NCBI GenBank assembly: GCA_028718845.1
Contig: JAQULA010000023.1
Coordinates: 1-13,294 of the forward strand
DNA length: 13,294 nt
Direction: 5' to 3'
Origin: Candidatus Omnitrophota bacterium
GTDB taxonomy: Bacteria; Omnitrophota; Gorgyraeia; B26-G9
In this document: positions 1-6,974 of the stretch, piece after piece
Layout: the number at the start of each line of letters is the position of its first letter
Position numbering within the stretch: position 1 is the stretch's first letter
The notes under the pieces: model-generated
Told to the model about the DNA's origin: nothing
Seen by the model: the letters and a program-made list of their open reading frames with translations, nothing else
Databases searched by the model: none
Program-made: the position numbers and the translations under genes

Positions 1-820
1 GTTTTACCTGCTTCATTAAAACGTCTTTTCCGAGAAAATTTTTATTAAAATCAACGAACGATTCGAATCCGGCTTCCAGCGGGCTGATCCGGCTGTCCAT
101 ATCCTGTCCGTATAAAGGATAGCCGACCTCAAGACGCAGGGTATCCCTTGCCCCCAAGCCGGCCGGTTTGACCCGCTTATCCTGTAATAACCGGGTCCAG
201 AGCTCATTGACCTTGTCCGCGCTGCAATACAACTCATAGCCTAATTCACCGGTATATCCGGTACGGCTGATAATATTACGTTCCCCGCACACATTGAAGT
301 AATCGAACGTATAATAGGCCAGCCGGCTGATATCCGGCCCCACAATATCCATCAGCACCTCACGAGACCGCGGCCCCTGCAAATCGAGCTTTCCGGTTTT
401 AGCGGAAATATTTTCAAACTTTACCGTCGGGGAAAGATAGGTGCGCAAATGCACCTCGTCGGCTTCGGTGGTCGCGGCATTCACCACCAGCATACAGCTA
501 TCGCCGCTGATCTTATATACGATGATATCATCGATTACCCCGCCGCCTTTATTGAGCATAAATCCATAGCGGCAGGTATGCGCGGCCATAGCCCCGACAT
601 CAACGGTTACGATATAGTCCAGATTACTCGTAGACAAATCGCCCTGGATAAGAAACTCCCCCATATGGCAAATATCGAACACCGAACAGCCGGAACGGGT
701 CCATTCATGTTCGGCAAGAATCCCGCTGTATTGAATCGGCATGGACCATCCGCCAAACGGAGCAATCCTGGCTCCTAACTGCTGGTGGGATGCAAATAAC
801 GGAGTGGTTTTGATTTCCAT
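1..820 (-). CDS. gcvT: Glycine cleavage system T protein (aminomethyltransferase), 3' end cut by window edge
   Basis: Transfers the methylene group from the aminomethyl-lipoyl arm of H protein to tetrahydrofolate, releasing ammonia, in cytoplasmic glycine cleavage. 273 codons are visible; the family is usually about 360 residues, so the C-terminal quarter lies outside. Visible family signatures, counted from the ATG at 820, are the N-terminal APFGGWSMPIQY stretch (20-31), GVIDDIIVYK with the conserved Asp (94-103), QGPRS (148-152), SRTGYTGELGYEL (185-197) and GARDTLRLEVGYPLYGQDM (223-241). The start follows an AAGGA element with about ten bases of spacing and matches the usual family N-terminus. 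It lies downstream of the hydrogenase operon after a 115-base spacer with its own candidate promoter. gcvH and gcvP are not in view; they may follow to the left. Identification is secure. Confidence 0.97.
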   Translation of the reverse strand, partial: MEIKTTPLFASHQQLGARIAPFGGWSMPIQYSGILAEHEWTRSGCSVFDICHMGEFLIQGDLSTSNLDYIVTVDVGAMAAHTCRYGFMLNKGGGVIDDIIVYKISGDSCMLVVNAATTEADEVHLRTYLSPTVKFENISAKTGKLDLQGPRSREVLMDIVGPDISRLAYYTFDYFNVCGERNIISRTGYTGELGYELYCSADKVNELWTRLLQDKRVKPAGLGARDTLRLEVGYPLYGQDMDSRISPLEAGFESFVDFNKNFLGKDVLMKQVK

Positions 821-862
821 AGATTAATCGTTCCTTTTAGTAAGTTAACGGGTTGTTAGCAC

Positions 863-891
863 ATGGTAGCATATTTTTTTGGCAGGTTCAA
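863..891 (-). promoter_or_regulatory. Candidate sigma-70-type promoter of gcvT
   Basis: Read on the minus strand, TTGAAC (891-886) and TACCAT (868-863) are separated by exactly 17 bases, including an A-run. Each hexamer matches four of six consensus positions. Initiation would fall about 35 bases before the gcvT start. This is a pattern match only; it would let gcvT be transcribed independently of the hydrogenase genes. Confidence 0.4.
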
Positions 892-903
892 GGGTTTTAT
901 CCT

Positions 904-932
904 ACACAAATCACACACGAATAAACACGAAT
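904..932. repeat. Short 10- to 11-bp-period repeat, unit ACACGAAT
   Basis: Plus strand: ACACAAAT at 904, ACACGAAT at 915 and ACACGAAT at 925, so the units are 11 and 10 bases apart. They lie just downstream of the hydrogenase protease stop codon and upstream of the gcvT promoter candidate. Similar ACACGAAT-type runs occur as dispersed intergenic repeats in environmental bacteria as far as I recall; I could not check this. Function unknown. Confidence 0.6.
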
Positions 933-935
933 TTC

Positions 936-1430
936 CTACTTTTCCCTTTTTACTTTTTCCTTTTTACTTAAGCAATGGATCAGCGCATCCGCTGCTTGCC
1001 GGACTTCCGGAGAAAGGCCTTCGCCGAAATCGACACTTTTGGGTTGTATCCCGACATAGCATACATCCGCGCGGATACGGTCATTAATGATCGGCATAAC
1101 CACATTCAAAGGAATCATATGCGTACTCAAGGTAATTTGCGGAATATGCTCTTCCGGGATAACCTTCACGGTTCCGGGCCGGCCGCCGAAATCAGCCGCA
1201 TCAATAACCACAATTCTCCGCGGAGCCAAGGCAATGACCTCTTCAACAATATTTTCCGGCGCGATCCCGGCATCAATCACCCTTACCTTGCAATCAGCCT
1301 GAAGCCGGGCGGCAATATACCGGCCTACCCCGTCATCGCGGCGAAAAGAATTTCCCGCCGTGATCACCAGGGTTGATTCCGGGATAAAATTTAGAACATT
1401 AATGATTTCAACGGGTAATAAATTTGACAT
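936..1430 (-). CDS. [NiFe] hydrogenase maturation protease (HycI/HyaD family, peptidase M52)
   Basis: Endopeptidase that removes the C-terminal tail of the hydrogenase large subunit after nickel insertion, closing the active site. From the ATG at 1430 it has 164 residues, normal for the family. Visible are TAGNSFRRDDGVG (24-36), VIDAADFGG (75-83), STHMIPL with a conserved His (102-108) and GIQPKSVDFGEGLSPEV (127-143), which point to the HycI-like branch. A longer reading from an ATG at 1466 would add 12 residues before the natural family start, so I prefer 1430, although it has no strong ribosome binding site. Translation is probably coupled to the large subunit, whose stop it overlaps by 23 bases. 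The last ten residues, rich in Lys and Glu, are encoded by a 7-bp tandem repeat and look like a late extension. The substrate is almost certainly the adjacent alpha subunit. Confidence 0.94.
   Translation of the reverse strand: MSNLLPVEIINVLNFIPESTLVITAGNSFRRDDGVGRYIAARLQADCKVRVIDAGIAPENIVEEVIALAPRRIVVIDAADFGGRPGTVKVIPEEHIPQITLSTHMIPLNVVMPIINDRIRADVCYVGIQPKSVDFGEGLSPEVRQAADALIHCLSKKEKVKREK
940..967. repeat. 7-bp-period tandem array (TTTTTAC/TTTTTCC) inside the 3' end of the hydrogenase protease gene
   Basis: Plus strand units are TTTTCCC (940-946), TTTTTAC (947-953), TTTTTCC (954-960) and TTTTTAC (961-967): four adjoining 7-base units with one or two differences each. On the minus strand the array is purine-rich and is translated as the lysine/glutamate-rich tail of the maturation protease, ending at the TAG stop at 936-938. 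Confidence 0.7.
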
Positions 1431-2739
1431 TGAGAAAATGCGCCGAGCAGGAAATACACGGATCATACGCGCGCACGAGCATTTCCAAATGCAGGGTTAT
1501 ATCCTGTTCGCTTTTATCCAGGATCTCCGGGACCAGTTTACGCATATCGTGTTCGATATTGTTCAGGTTTTGTCCGGTTGGGATAATACAATTGGCATTG
1601 ACAATCCGTCCCTGGTCATCAACCTCATAATGATGAAATAAAATACCGCGGGGAACCTCTACCGCGCCGACTCCGCTGCCGGCTTTGACCGGAATGCGCT
1701 TATTCTCGTTCAATCCGACAACCAGGGCTTCATCTTCGTTGACTCCGTTGGTTTTAAAGTCTTCGATAATGCCGACGCTGTCTTCCAGGCACTGCACGCA
1801 CTCGACCAGTTGCGCCGCAGTGTTCAAAAACGGGTTCGTTACCGGCGGCCGCAGACCCAACCGGTCGGCCAGGGCTTTGGCTCTCGGCAGAAGTTTAGCA
1901 TAGTTGAGATTAAGCCGGGCCAACGCGCCGACCATGTACGATGCGCGTCCGGCTTTGGTATGCTTCGCGGAAGAATGCGGCACGACAAATTCATTGGTTA
2001 AACTGCGATACTCTTCTTTTTTTAAGCGCAGGCCGTCGCTGGAACCGATCTCCCCTTCCAAAAGCGGATACGCTTCTTCGTTATTGACCAGGGCCACATA
2101 CTCGGTTTCCCGTTCAAACACCGGGAATTTCAGCGATGCCGCCAGTTCAATCGTCGGCCCCATGTCTTCCTGCAGCCGCCGTAACTGCCCAAGCATGGTA
2201 TCCAGATCTTTTTCCTGCGGCAGTTTGGTAAAACCGCCGACAATCGCCGTGATCGGATGCACATGCCGCCCGACCAGGATATCGCAAATATCGTTACAGG
2301 TTTTCTTCATCCGCAATGCACGCCGCACCACATCATTGTGGGTCTTAATTAGCGGCACAAAACTTTTTACCCCCAGCAAATCCGGGGCGACCAGCAGATA
2401 GATATGCAGAATATGGCTGTCCAGAATCTCCAGATCCAACAGTAAATTACGCAATTTCCGGGTCTGCAGCGAAGGGATAAACCCGATGGCCGCCTCGGCC
2501 GCCTGGATCGAAGCCAGAGTATGACCGCAGGCACAGATCCCGCAGATCCGGCTGGTGATATGCTGGGCCTCAAAAATCGAACGCCCCCGCAGCATGCCTT
2601 CAAAAAAACGGGGTGACTCCACGATGTCCAGACGGCATTCCTCAAGCTTGCCCCGTTTGACATTGACAACAATATTCCCGTGGCCTTCCACTCGGGTAAG
2701 GTATCCGACATTCACGCGTATCGTTTTTTTCTCGCTCAT
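1408..2739 (-). CDS. hydA: Group 3b [NiFe] hydrogenase (sulfhydrogenase) alpha, large catalytic subunit
   Basis: Carries the NiFe(CN)2CO centre that interconverts H2 and protons in the cytoplasm. 443 residues, close to archaeal HydA. The N-terminal nickel motif is RICGICACGH (64-73), with Cys66 and Cys69 as ligands. The C-terminal motif is DPCISCSAH (426-434), with Cys428 and Cys431. Cleavage is expected after His434, releasing the nine residues FLNVKFITR. RVEGHGN (16-22) near the N-terminus is also typical. The DPCxxCxxH ending and the neighbouring flavin subunit place it in group 3 rather than in membrane-bound group 1 or 4. The start overlaps the small-subunit stop as ATGA, and only a weak GGA lies before it, so translation is probably coupled. 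There is no signal peptide or membrane segment. All catalytic cysteines are present, so the enzyme should be functional. Confidence 0.96.
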   Translation of the reverse strand: MSEKKTIRVNVGYLTRVEGHGNIVVNVKRGKLEECRLDIVESPRFFEGMLRGRSIFEAQHITSRICGICACGHTLASIQAAEAAIGFIPSLQTRKLRNLLLDLEILDSHILHIYLLVAPDLLGVKSFVPLIKTHNDVVRRALRMKKTCNDICDILVGRHVHPITAIVGGFTKLPQEKDLDTMLGQLRRLQEDMGPTIELAASLKFPVFERETEYVALVNNEEAYPLLEGEIGSSDGLRLKKEEYRSLTNEFVVPHSSAKHTKAGRASYMVGALARLNLNYAKLLPRAKALADRLGLRPPVTNPFLNTAAQLVECVQCLEDSVGIIEDFKTNGVNEDEALVVGLNENKRIPVKAGSGVGAVEVPRGILFHHYEVDDQGRIVNANCIIPTGQNLNNIEHDMRKLVPEILDKSEQDITLHLEMLVRAYDPCISCSAHFLNVKFITR

Positions 2740-3518
2740 GATTCCAGCTTTCTCAATTCAGTCTTTGCCGGGTCATCTATTCCCAATTCCCGCGGCTTGT
2801 TATACATATTCATTTTGTTCTCGATCCATGGCAGCGGAACAGCATATTTTTCCAAGATATCTTTCTGGCCGTTCAATGCCGGATTACTCACCAGGCCGCG
2901 GCAACCGTAACAGATGTTATTGTTATTGATACACCATGAATTGCACCCGGCTCTGGTCACCGGACCAAAGCAGGTAATCCCTTTATCATACATACATTCG
3001 TTCTCGTTCAACTTACACTCAACGCACACCGCGTAATCCGGCACGCGATAGGGAATACCGGAAAGCGCGGCTTTCAACACTTTCACGAATTCCGGCACAT
3101 ACACCGGGCAGCCGTTTACCGCGTAATCAACCTTAACCACCTGGTGAATCGCCCGTGTCGGGATCGTATCGAAAAATCGCGCGTCTTTTTTATACACATA
3201 TTCGCGGATCTCCTCCAAGCCGAAATTGTTCTTCATTCCATTGATCCCGCCGATCGCGGCGCAAGAACCGTAGGCAATAAGCACTTTCGCGGTCTCCCGG
3301 ATCTTTTTGATGCGTTCCACGTCATGAGAGGTCGTGATACTTCCTTCGACAATAGCCACATCATACTGCTCCGAGCGTTCGGACATCACTTCCCGGAACG
3401 TAACCAGCTCAATAAGGTCAAGCACCTCCAGGAGCGATTCGCCCATGTTCGCCACCTGCAACTGGCATCCTTCACAGCAGGTAAAATCAAAAAAGGCTAC
3501 TTTCATTTTCTTCATCAC
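2736..3518 (-). CDS. hydD: Group 3b [NiFe] hydrogenase delta, small subunit
   Basis: Relays electrons between the NiFe site and the beta/gamma module through iron-sulfur clusters. 260 residues, usual for this subunit. Cysteines fall into three sets of four. The proximal set is Cys15, Cys18, Cys86 (YGSCAAIGG) and Cys137 (NGCPVY). The C-terminal sets are Cys165, 168, 175, 183 and Cys192, 196, 203, 206, which fit three [4Fe-4S] clusters as in characterised sulfhydrogenases. The assignment of individual C-terminal cysteines is inferred from spacing. No twin-arginine signal is present, which agrees with a cytoplasmic enzyme. The first possible start is GTG at 3518, overlapping the gamma stop as GTGA. 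An ATG one codon on (3515) lies 7 bases from the GAGG element and is equally likely. The gene ends in an ATGA overlap with the alpha subunit. Confidence 0.95.
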   Translation of the reverse strand: MMKKMKVAFFDFTCCEGCQLQVANMGESLLEVLDLIELVTFREVMSERSEQYDVAIVEGSITTSHDVERIKKIRETAKVLIAYGSCAAIGGINGMKNNFGLEEIREYVYKKDARFFDTIPTRAIHQVVKVDYAVNGCPVYVPEFVKVLKAALSGIPYRVPDYAVCVECKLNENECMYDKGITCFGPVTRAGCNSWCINNNNICYGCRGLVSNPALNGQKDILEKYAVPLPWIENKMNMYNKPRELGIDDPAKTELRKLES

Positions 3519-4351
3519 AATGCCTCGTGTTTGCCGCGGATCCGGTCATAGCTGAACACCGGTCCGTCCTGACAGCAGTAATATTCGCCGATCTGACAAT
3601 GGCCGCACTTGCCCACCCCGCATTTCATGTGCCGTTCGAGCGAAAGCAGGATCTGGCGTTCCGGAATATCTTTTTTCAGTAATTCCAGGATAACGAATTT
3701 ATACATGATCGGCGGGCCGACAACCACGGCAAACGTGCGCTCCGCGTCCAGACTGACTCCGGGAATAAGCCCGGTAATCAGGCCGACATTGCCTTTCCAG
3801 TCCGGGTCGGAACGATCCACCGTGCAGCTGCAGCTGACATCCAGGCGTTTCCACCACTGATGGACTTCTTCGTTAAACAGCATATCCTGCGGCGTTTTAC
3901 AACCGAGTAAAATAGTTACTTTTCCGAAATCCTTGCGGTTGTCGATGACAAAATTGATCAGTGAACGCAGCGGAACAATACCCAAGCCCCCGGCAATAAA
4001 TAAAAGATCATTACCCTCGAGAATCGCGGTGGGAAACCCCTTGCCGAACGGACCGCGGATACCAACCTTGTCCCCGCTGTCCAGGGCATGCAACGCCGTG
4101 CTTACCGCGCCCACTTTACGCACCACCAATTCAAAACACCCTTTTTTCGTCGGTGAAGAAGAAATTGAGATCGGCGCCTCGCCGACTCCCGGGACCGAAA
4201 CCATCACAAACTGTCCGGGTTCATGGCCAAGATCCCTCTGCCGGGGAAGTGTGATCTCAAAATATTTCTCCAGCCGGGTCATCTGGCGGGTATTCCGGAT
4301 GGTTCCGGGTTGAGTAATGTAGGCTGATTCTTTGCCATGTTCCGGTTTCAT
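3515..4351 (-). CDS. hydG: Group 3b hydrogenase gamma subunit, FAD/NAD(P)-binding oxidoreductase with 2Fe-2S tail
   Basis: Diaphorase subunit exchanging electrons between NAD(P)(H) and the FeS chain. 278 residues from the ATG at 4351, which follows an excellent AGGAGA element and overlaps the beta stop as ATGA. A longer frame opening at 4438 would extend into the beta gene and is not needed. The flavin domain covers about residues 15-105, with PGQFVMV (45-51) and the FAD-binding APISISSSP (59-67). The nucleotide domain has FIAGGLGIVPLRSLI (118-132) and VVVGPPIMYK (209-218). The C-terminal motif with Cys244, Cys249, Cys252 and Cys259 or 260 matches the [2Fe-2S] site of dihydroorotate dehydrogenase electron-transfer-type (PyrK-like) proteins. 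Cofactor preference cannot be read by eye; characterised group 3b enzymes usually use NADP(H). Confidence 0.95.
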   Translation of the reverse strand: MKPEHGKESAYITQPGTIRNTRQMTRLEKYFEITLPRQRDLGHEPGQFVMVSVPGVGEAPISISSSPTKKGCFELVVRKVGAVSTALHALDSGDKVGIRGPFGKGFPTAILEGNDLLFIAGGLGIVPLRSLINFVIDNRKDFGKVTILLGCKTPQDMLFNEEVHQWWKRLDVSCSCTVDRSDPDWKGNVGLITGLIPGVSLDAERTFAVVVGPPIMYKFVILELLKKDIPERQILLSLERHMKCGVGKCGHCQIGEYYCCQDGPVFSYDRIRGKHEAL

Positions 4352-5382
4352 CGTTTCTCCTCGGCTAAGGCATCGATCGTTTCTTTTAAATTGATTTTCG
4401 CCATGCAGGCCCGGCTGCAACGGCCGCATCCGGTACAAAAATACCGGCTGAACCGTTCAACCGGATAATTAAACTTACGCATATAACGATGCCGCTGCCG
4501 CTGGCCGCGCTGTTTACGGAAGTTCTCCCCCCCGGCGACCTGGGCAAACTCCTCGTTCTGGCAGGAATCCCAAACCCGGCCGCGGGTTCCGGTGTTAAAA
4601 TCAAGATTGATCTCATCCCGCACATCAAAGCAATAACAGGTCGGACAGACATTGGTGCAATTACCGCAGGCGACACAGCGCTCTCCGATCCGGTCCCATT
4701 GCCGGCTGTCAAAGGCACCGGCGAAAATACCTCTTAATTGTTTATGACCGGCCTTTACTTCCGGCTTGAATATTTCTCTTTTCCGGGCACGCATTTCTTC
4801 GAGCTGCTGGGTATGCTTTGGCGTCGCGGCGGAGAAAAAACCGATATCATTGACAATACGTTCTCCGGCATTGCTATTGACATGCACCATAAACGCGTCC
4901 GGCAATTCGGTAAAAAATAAATCATATCCGCCGTTGGGCAGATGGTTATCCATAACATTGCAGCTAGCGTACTCATCGCAATAGTTATTGCATTCCAGTC
5001 CGATGATGGTTATGCCCTCTTTTCTGGCATTATAGTTATTATCCTGAGGAGACGCGCTCATGACCATATTCAAGCACTGAATACCGGCCAAATCGCAGGT
5101 ATGCACGCCGAAGATGGCCATCTTTCTGCTTTCCAATACCGGATCCCAGGCCGGCGTCGTTTTATTATACGTCAGCAGGGTTTCGCGCTGGGGGAAAAAA
5201 TATTTTTTCGGAGGTAAAATCGTGGGGATATAGTGCAACGCGATCGCCTTGGCGGAATCGACCGATTCAAAAACAAAACTTTTGCAGCCGCGGGCAACCG
5301 GCGCCATCACCGGTTGGCTGCGGCTGAGCTTAACGATAAAATCGTTCAGATCCTGCTTATTTAAGGTTACGAATTTATCCAT
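4348..5382 (-). CDS. hydB: Group 3b hydrogenase beta subunit, 4Fe-4S dicluster protein (AsrA-like)
   Basis: Electron-transfer subunit linking the flavin gamma subunit to the small subunit. It has 344 residues from the ATG at 5382. Two ferredoxin-type motifs lie in the C-terminal third: Cys236-x2-Cys239-x2-Cys242-x3-Cys246-Pro and Cys316-x2-Cys319-x2-Cys322-x3-Cys326. They are separated by a basic segment rich in Arg and Gln (about 289-305). Further cysteines sit in the N-terminal half (VHTCDLAGIQC and LECNNYCDEYASC). The family is shared with anaerobic sulfite reductase subunit A, but the adjacent hydrogenase subunits settle its role. An in-frame ATG at 5388 lies only two bases after the TAAGG element, whereas the ATG at 5382 is eight bases away, so the latter is preferred. 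It is the first gene of the hydBGDA block, 66 bases after yqeY, with a hairpin in the spacer. Confidence 0.93.
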   Translation of the reverse strand: MDKFVTLNKQDLNDFIVKLSRSQPVMAPVARGCKSFVFESVDSAKAIALHYIPTILPPKKYFFPQRETLLTYNKTTPAWDPVLESRKMAIFGVHTCDLAGIQCLNMVMSASPQDNNYNARKEGITIIGLECNNYCDEYASCNVMDNHLPNGGYDLFFTELPDAFMVHVNSNAGERIVNDIGFFSAATPKHTQQLEEMRARKREIFKPEVKAGHKQLRGIFAGAFDSRQWDRIGERCVACGNCTNVCPTCYCFDVRDEINLDFNTGTRGRVWDSCQNEEFAQVAGGENFRKQRGQRQRHRYMRKFNYPVERFSRYFCTGCGRCSRACMAKINLKETIDALAEEKR

Positions 5383-5425
5383 GGTCATAGCCTTACGCGC
5401 TGAGCATTATTCTTGTTTCAAAGAT

Positions 5426-5449
5426 ATCTTACCCGGTATCGGATAAGAT
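5426..5449 (-). terminator. Hairpin between yqeY and hydB, possible attenuator or RNA-processing site
   Basis: On the minus strand ATCTTATCC (5449-5441), a 6-base loop and GGGTAAGAT (5434-5426) form a 9-bp stem with one G-U pair. It begins at the yqeY stop codon. No U-run follows, so it is not a standard intrinsic terminator. It may mark a processing site or partial attenuation before the hydrogenase genes, or protect mRNA ends. Confidence 0.35.
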
Positions 5450-5901
5450 CAGACCGCGCCGGAAAGTTTCTTTTTCACCATCGCGCTGACTGTCCCGGCG
5501 TCCGCGCCGGCTCCGGCCTGGGCCATAATTTCCTTCATCACCCGGCCCATATCCTTCATGGAAACGGCATTGGTCGCGGCAATAACCTGATCGACGATTT
5601 TCTGCAATTCAGCGGCATCCATCGGTCGCGGCAGATAACCGAGCAAAATGGCAATTTCCCGTTCCGCCTGGGCCACTACCTCCGGTTTAGCTGCGGCAAT
5701 ACCGGTTTCTTTGGTCTCCTCCAGGCGTTTCTGTTCTTTTTTAAGCGCGGCTAATACCTCGGTATCGTCCAACGCGTCTTTCTTCAGGCTGATCGCGGCA
5801 TTTTTAAGCCCGGCCCGCACAAAATTCAAAAACTGCGCTTTTTGTTTTTGTCCGCTCTTAAGCGACTGCACATAATCGTCATAGATCTTTTTCTCAAGCA
5901 T
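5449..5901 (-). CDS. yqeY: YqeY/GatB-like family protein
   Basis: 150 residues from the ATG at 5901, the usual length of this family. Its C-terminal helical domain resembles the tail of the GatB amidotransferase subunit. Family signatures are LKKEQKRLEETKETG in the middle, AEREIAILLGYLPRPM and SMKDMGRVMKEIM, followed by the terminal helix. The molecular role of YqeY is not well defined; a tRNA-related function is often suggested from the GatB similarity. The chosen start has a strong GGAGG element seven bases upstream. The frame stays open 28 codons further up to a GTG at 5985, but those residues do not resemble the family N-terminus. The gene has its own extended -10 promoter and precedes hydB by 66 bases, so the hydrogenase operon may be read through from here. 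Why it sits with a hydrogenase is unclear. Confidence 0.92.
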   Translation of the reverse strand: MLEKKIYDDYVQSLKSGQKQKAQFLNFVRAGLKNAAISLKKDALDDTEVLAALKKEQKRLEETKETGIAAAKPEVVAQAEREIAILLGYLPRPMDAAELQKIVDQVIAATNAVSMKDMGRVMKEIMAQAGAGADAGTVSAMVKKKLSGAV

Positions 5902-5987
5902 ATTCCCGCCTCCGGCAATTATCTTATCCCCGCTTACTACCGCATAACCCGGCGGGGCTTGGCCTTCAATCCCGAGCCTGAACACTT
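5902..5987 (-). other. GC-rich yqeY leader with two alternative hairpins
   Basis: From the predicted start near 5987 the transcript has about 86 bases before the yqeY ATG. Within it CCCCGCC (5957-5951, minus strand) can pair either with GCGGGG (5933-5928) or, as CCCGCC, with GGCGGG (5910-5905). The latter overlaps the last bases of the GGAGG element (5913-5909). The two pairings exclude each other, so ribosome access could in principle be switched. I recognise no known riboswitch family. The leader is also an open frame in phase with yqeY. Confidence 0.3.
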
Positions 5988-5993
5988 AAAAGC

Positions 5994-6025
5994 ATTATAC
6001 CACGCCGCTGGATTTTTACTATCAA
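5994..6025 (-). promoter_or_regulatory. Extended -10 promoter upstream of yqeY-hydBGDA
   Basis: Minus strand TGG plus TATAAT (6002-5994) is a perfect -10 hexamer with the TGn extension. A TTGATA element (6025-6020) lies 20 bases upstream, too far for an optimal -35, but extended -10 promoters often do not need one. Initiation is expected around 5987. It is the best promoter in the window and probably drives yqeY and, by read-through, the hydrogenase genes. Confidence 0.6.
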
Positions 6026-6077
6026 AGGTTATAACACTATTTCGCTCGGCGCGATACGCTAACGCAGCAGGTAACCT

Positions 6078-6884
6078 TTACTTCATTTTGCTTTTCCGGA
6101 CCAGGACCTCTTTTTCCTGACTGGTAAGGCTGGCCAGGCCCTGCTGTGAGATCTTATCCAGGATCTTGTCGACCTCGGTATCCAGGTCAGCTGAAGCTTC
6201 CGGCTGATTGACCCGGGCGGATTTTTGAGTTTTTGGCTTGGCCGCGGGGAACCGCATCCCGGCCAGCCGGAAACGCAACCATTCCTGCCGCAGGTACAGA
6301 TACCCGACCAGGCCGCCGCCGAGATGGGCCACATATGCTATTTCGCTGCCCTGCGACGATAGCGCTCCCAATAGATTAATCCCGGCCAATACCAACACCG
6401 CGTGTTTCATTTTCATCGGGAAAATAAAAAATATCAGCGTAATGCTTTCCGGGAACAAAACGGCAAACGCCGCTAAAAGTCCGAAAATCGCCCCGGACGC
6501 CCCGACTACCGGCAACGGCGATCCCCAGGCAAAAACAATACTGCAGATCCCGGCGCTGATACCGGTAAGAAAATAAAAGAATATAAATTGCCGCGTACCC
6601 CAGGCCTGTTCTAAAACCGAACCGAACATCCAGAGCATCAGCATATTCAGGACCAGGTGCCAAAGCCCGCTATGGACAAACAGATACGTAACCGGCTGCC
6701 AAAGCATAAACTTTCCCAGCACATCCGCCGGAACCAGCCCGAACACAAACAACCAGGGGAAACGCGGGAAAAAACTGATCAGGAGAAACATCCCGATATT
6801 GGCAGCCAGCAATGCCTTTATCGCCCGCGACATTCCCCCCGGATACCATGAATCACCTGAACCGTAACCGCTATTAAACCGCAT
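6078..6884 (-). CDS. Rhomboid family intramembrane serine protease with C-terminal cytoplasmic tail
   Basis: Cleaves membrane-spanning substrates within the bilayer. 268 residues from the ATG at 6884, which has GAGG five bases upstream; a GTG at 6890 overlaps the region of that element and is less likely. About six hydrophobic segments lie between residues 20 and 200. Catalytic Ser130 lies in GASGAIFG (128-135) and His187 in AHLGGG (186-191). HSGLWHLVLN (71-80) carries the His and Asn residues of the oxyanion region. After the membrane domain come a basic linker (about 200-230) and a conserved-looking end with ILDKISQQGLASLTSQEKEVL (241-261), which resembles the small helical domain (DUF6576 type) found on many bacterial rhomboids. 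No substrate can be named. It is separated from yqeY by about 175 bases and from the thioesterase by about 90. Confidence 0.95.
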   Translation of the reverse strand: MRFNSGYGSGDSWYPGGMSRAIKALLAANIGMFLLISFFPRFPWLFVFGLVPADVLGKFMLWQPVTYLFVHSGLWHLVLNMLMLWMFGSVLEQAWGTRQFIFFYFLTGISAGICSIVFAWGSPLPVVGASGAIFGLLAAFAVLFPESITLIFFIFPMKMKHAVLVLAGINLLGALSSQGSEIAYVAHLGGGLVGYLYLRQEWLRFRLAGMRFPAAKPKTQKSARVNQPEASADLDTEVDKILDKISQQGLASLTSQEKEVLVRKSKMK

Positions 6885-6974
6885 ATCCACCTCATCACCG
6901 CATCAGCATATATGAACTTACGCGCTCATGGGCTTATGATTTTTTAGCCCTTTTATTTTATTACATCCCCTTGA

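Noticed and set aside
904..967. CRISPR array or insertion-sequence end
   Set aside because: Units are only 7-8 bases with no spacers, no cas genes or transposase are present, and no terminal inverted repeats are seen.
4348..4438. A longer gamma-subunit start at 4438
   Set aside because: It would overlap the beta gene by 91 bases and adds residues unlike the family; the ATG at 4351 has an excellent ribosome binding site and an ATGA overlap.
5389..5425. Separate promoter for hydB (AATAAT near 5411)
   Set aside because: No acceptable -35 element lies at the right distance; the match is not better than chance.
5902..5987. Known riboswitch (c-di-GMP, glycine, SAM types considered)
   Set aside because: The conserved core sequences of these classes are not present; only generic GC-rich pairings are seen.
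6891..6974. Intrinsic terminator between the thioesterase and rhomboid genes
   Set aside because: GGGCT and AGCCC can pair over a loop of about 11 bases, but the stem is only 5 bp and no U-run follows.
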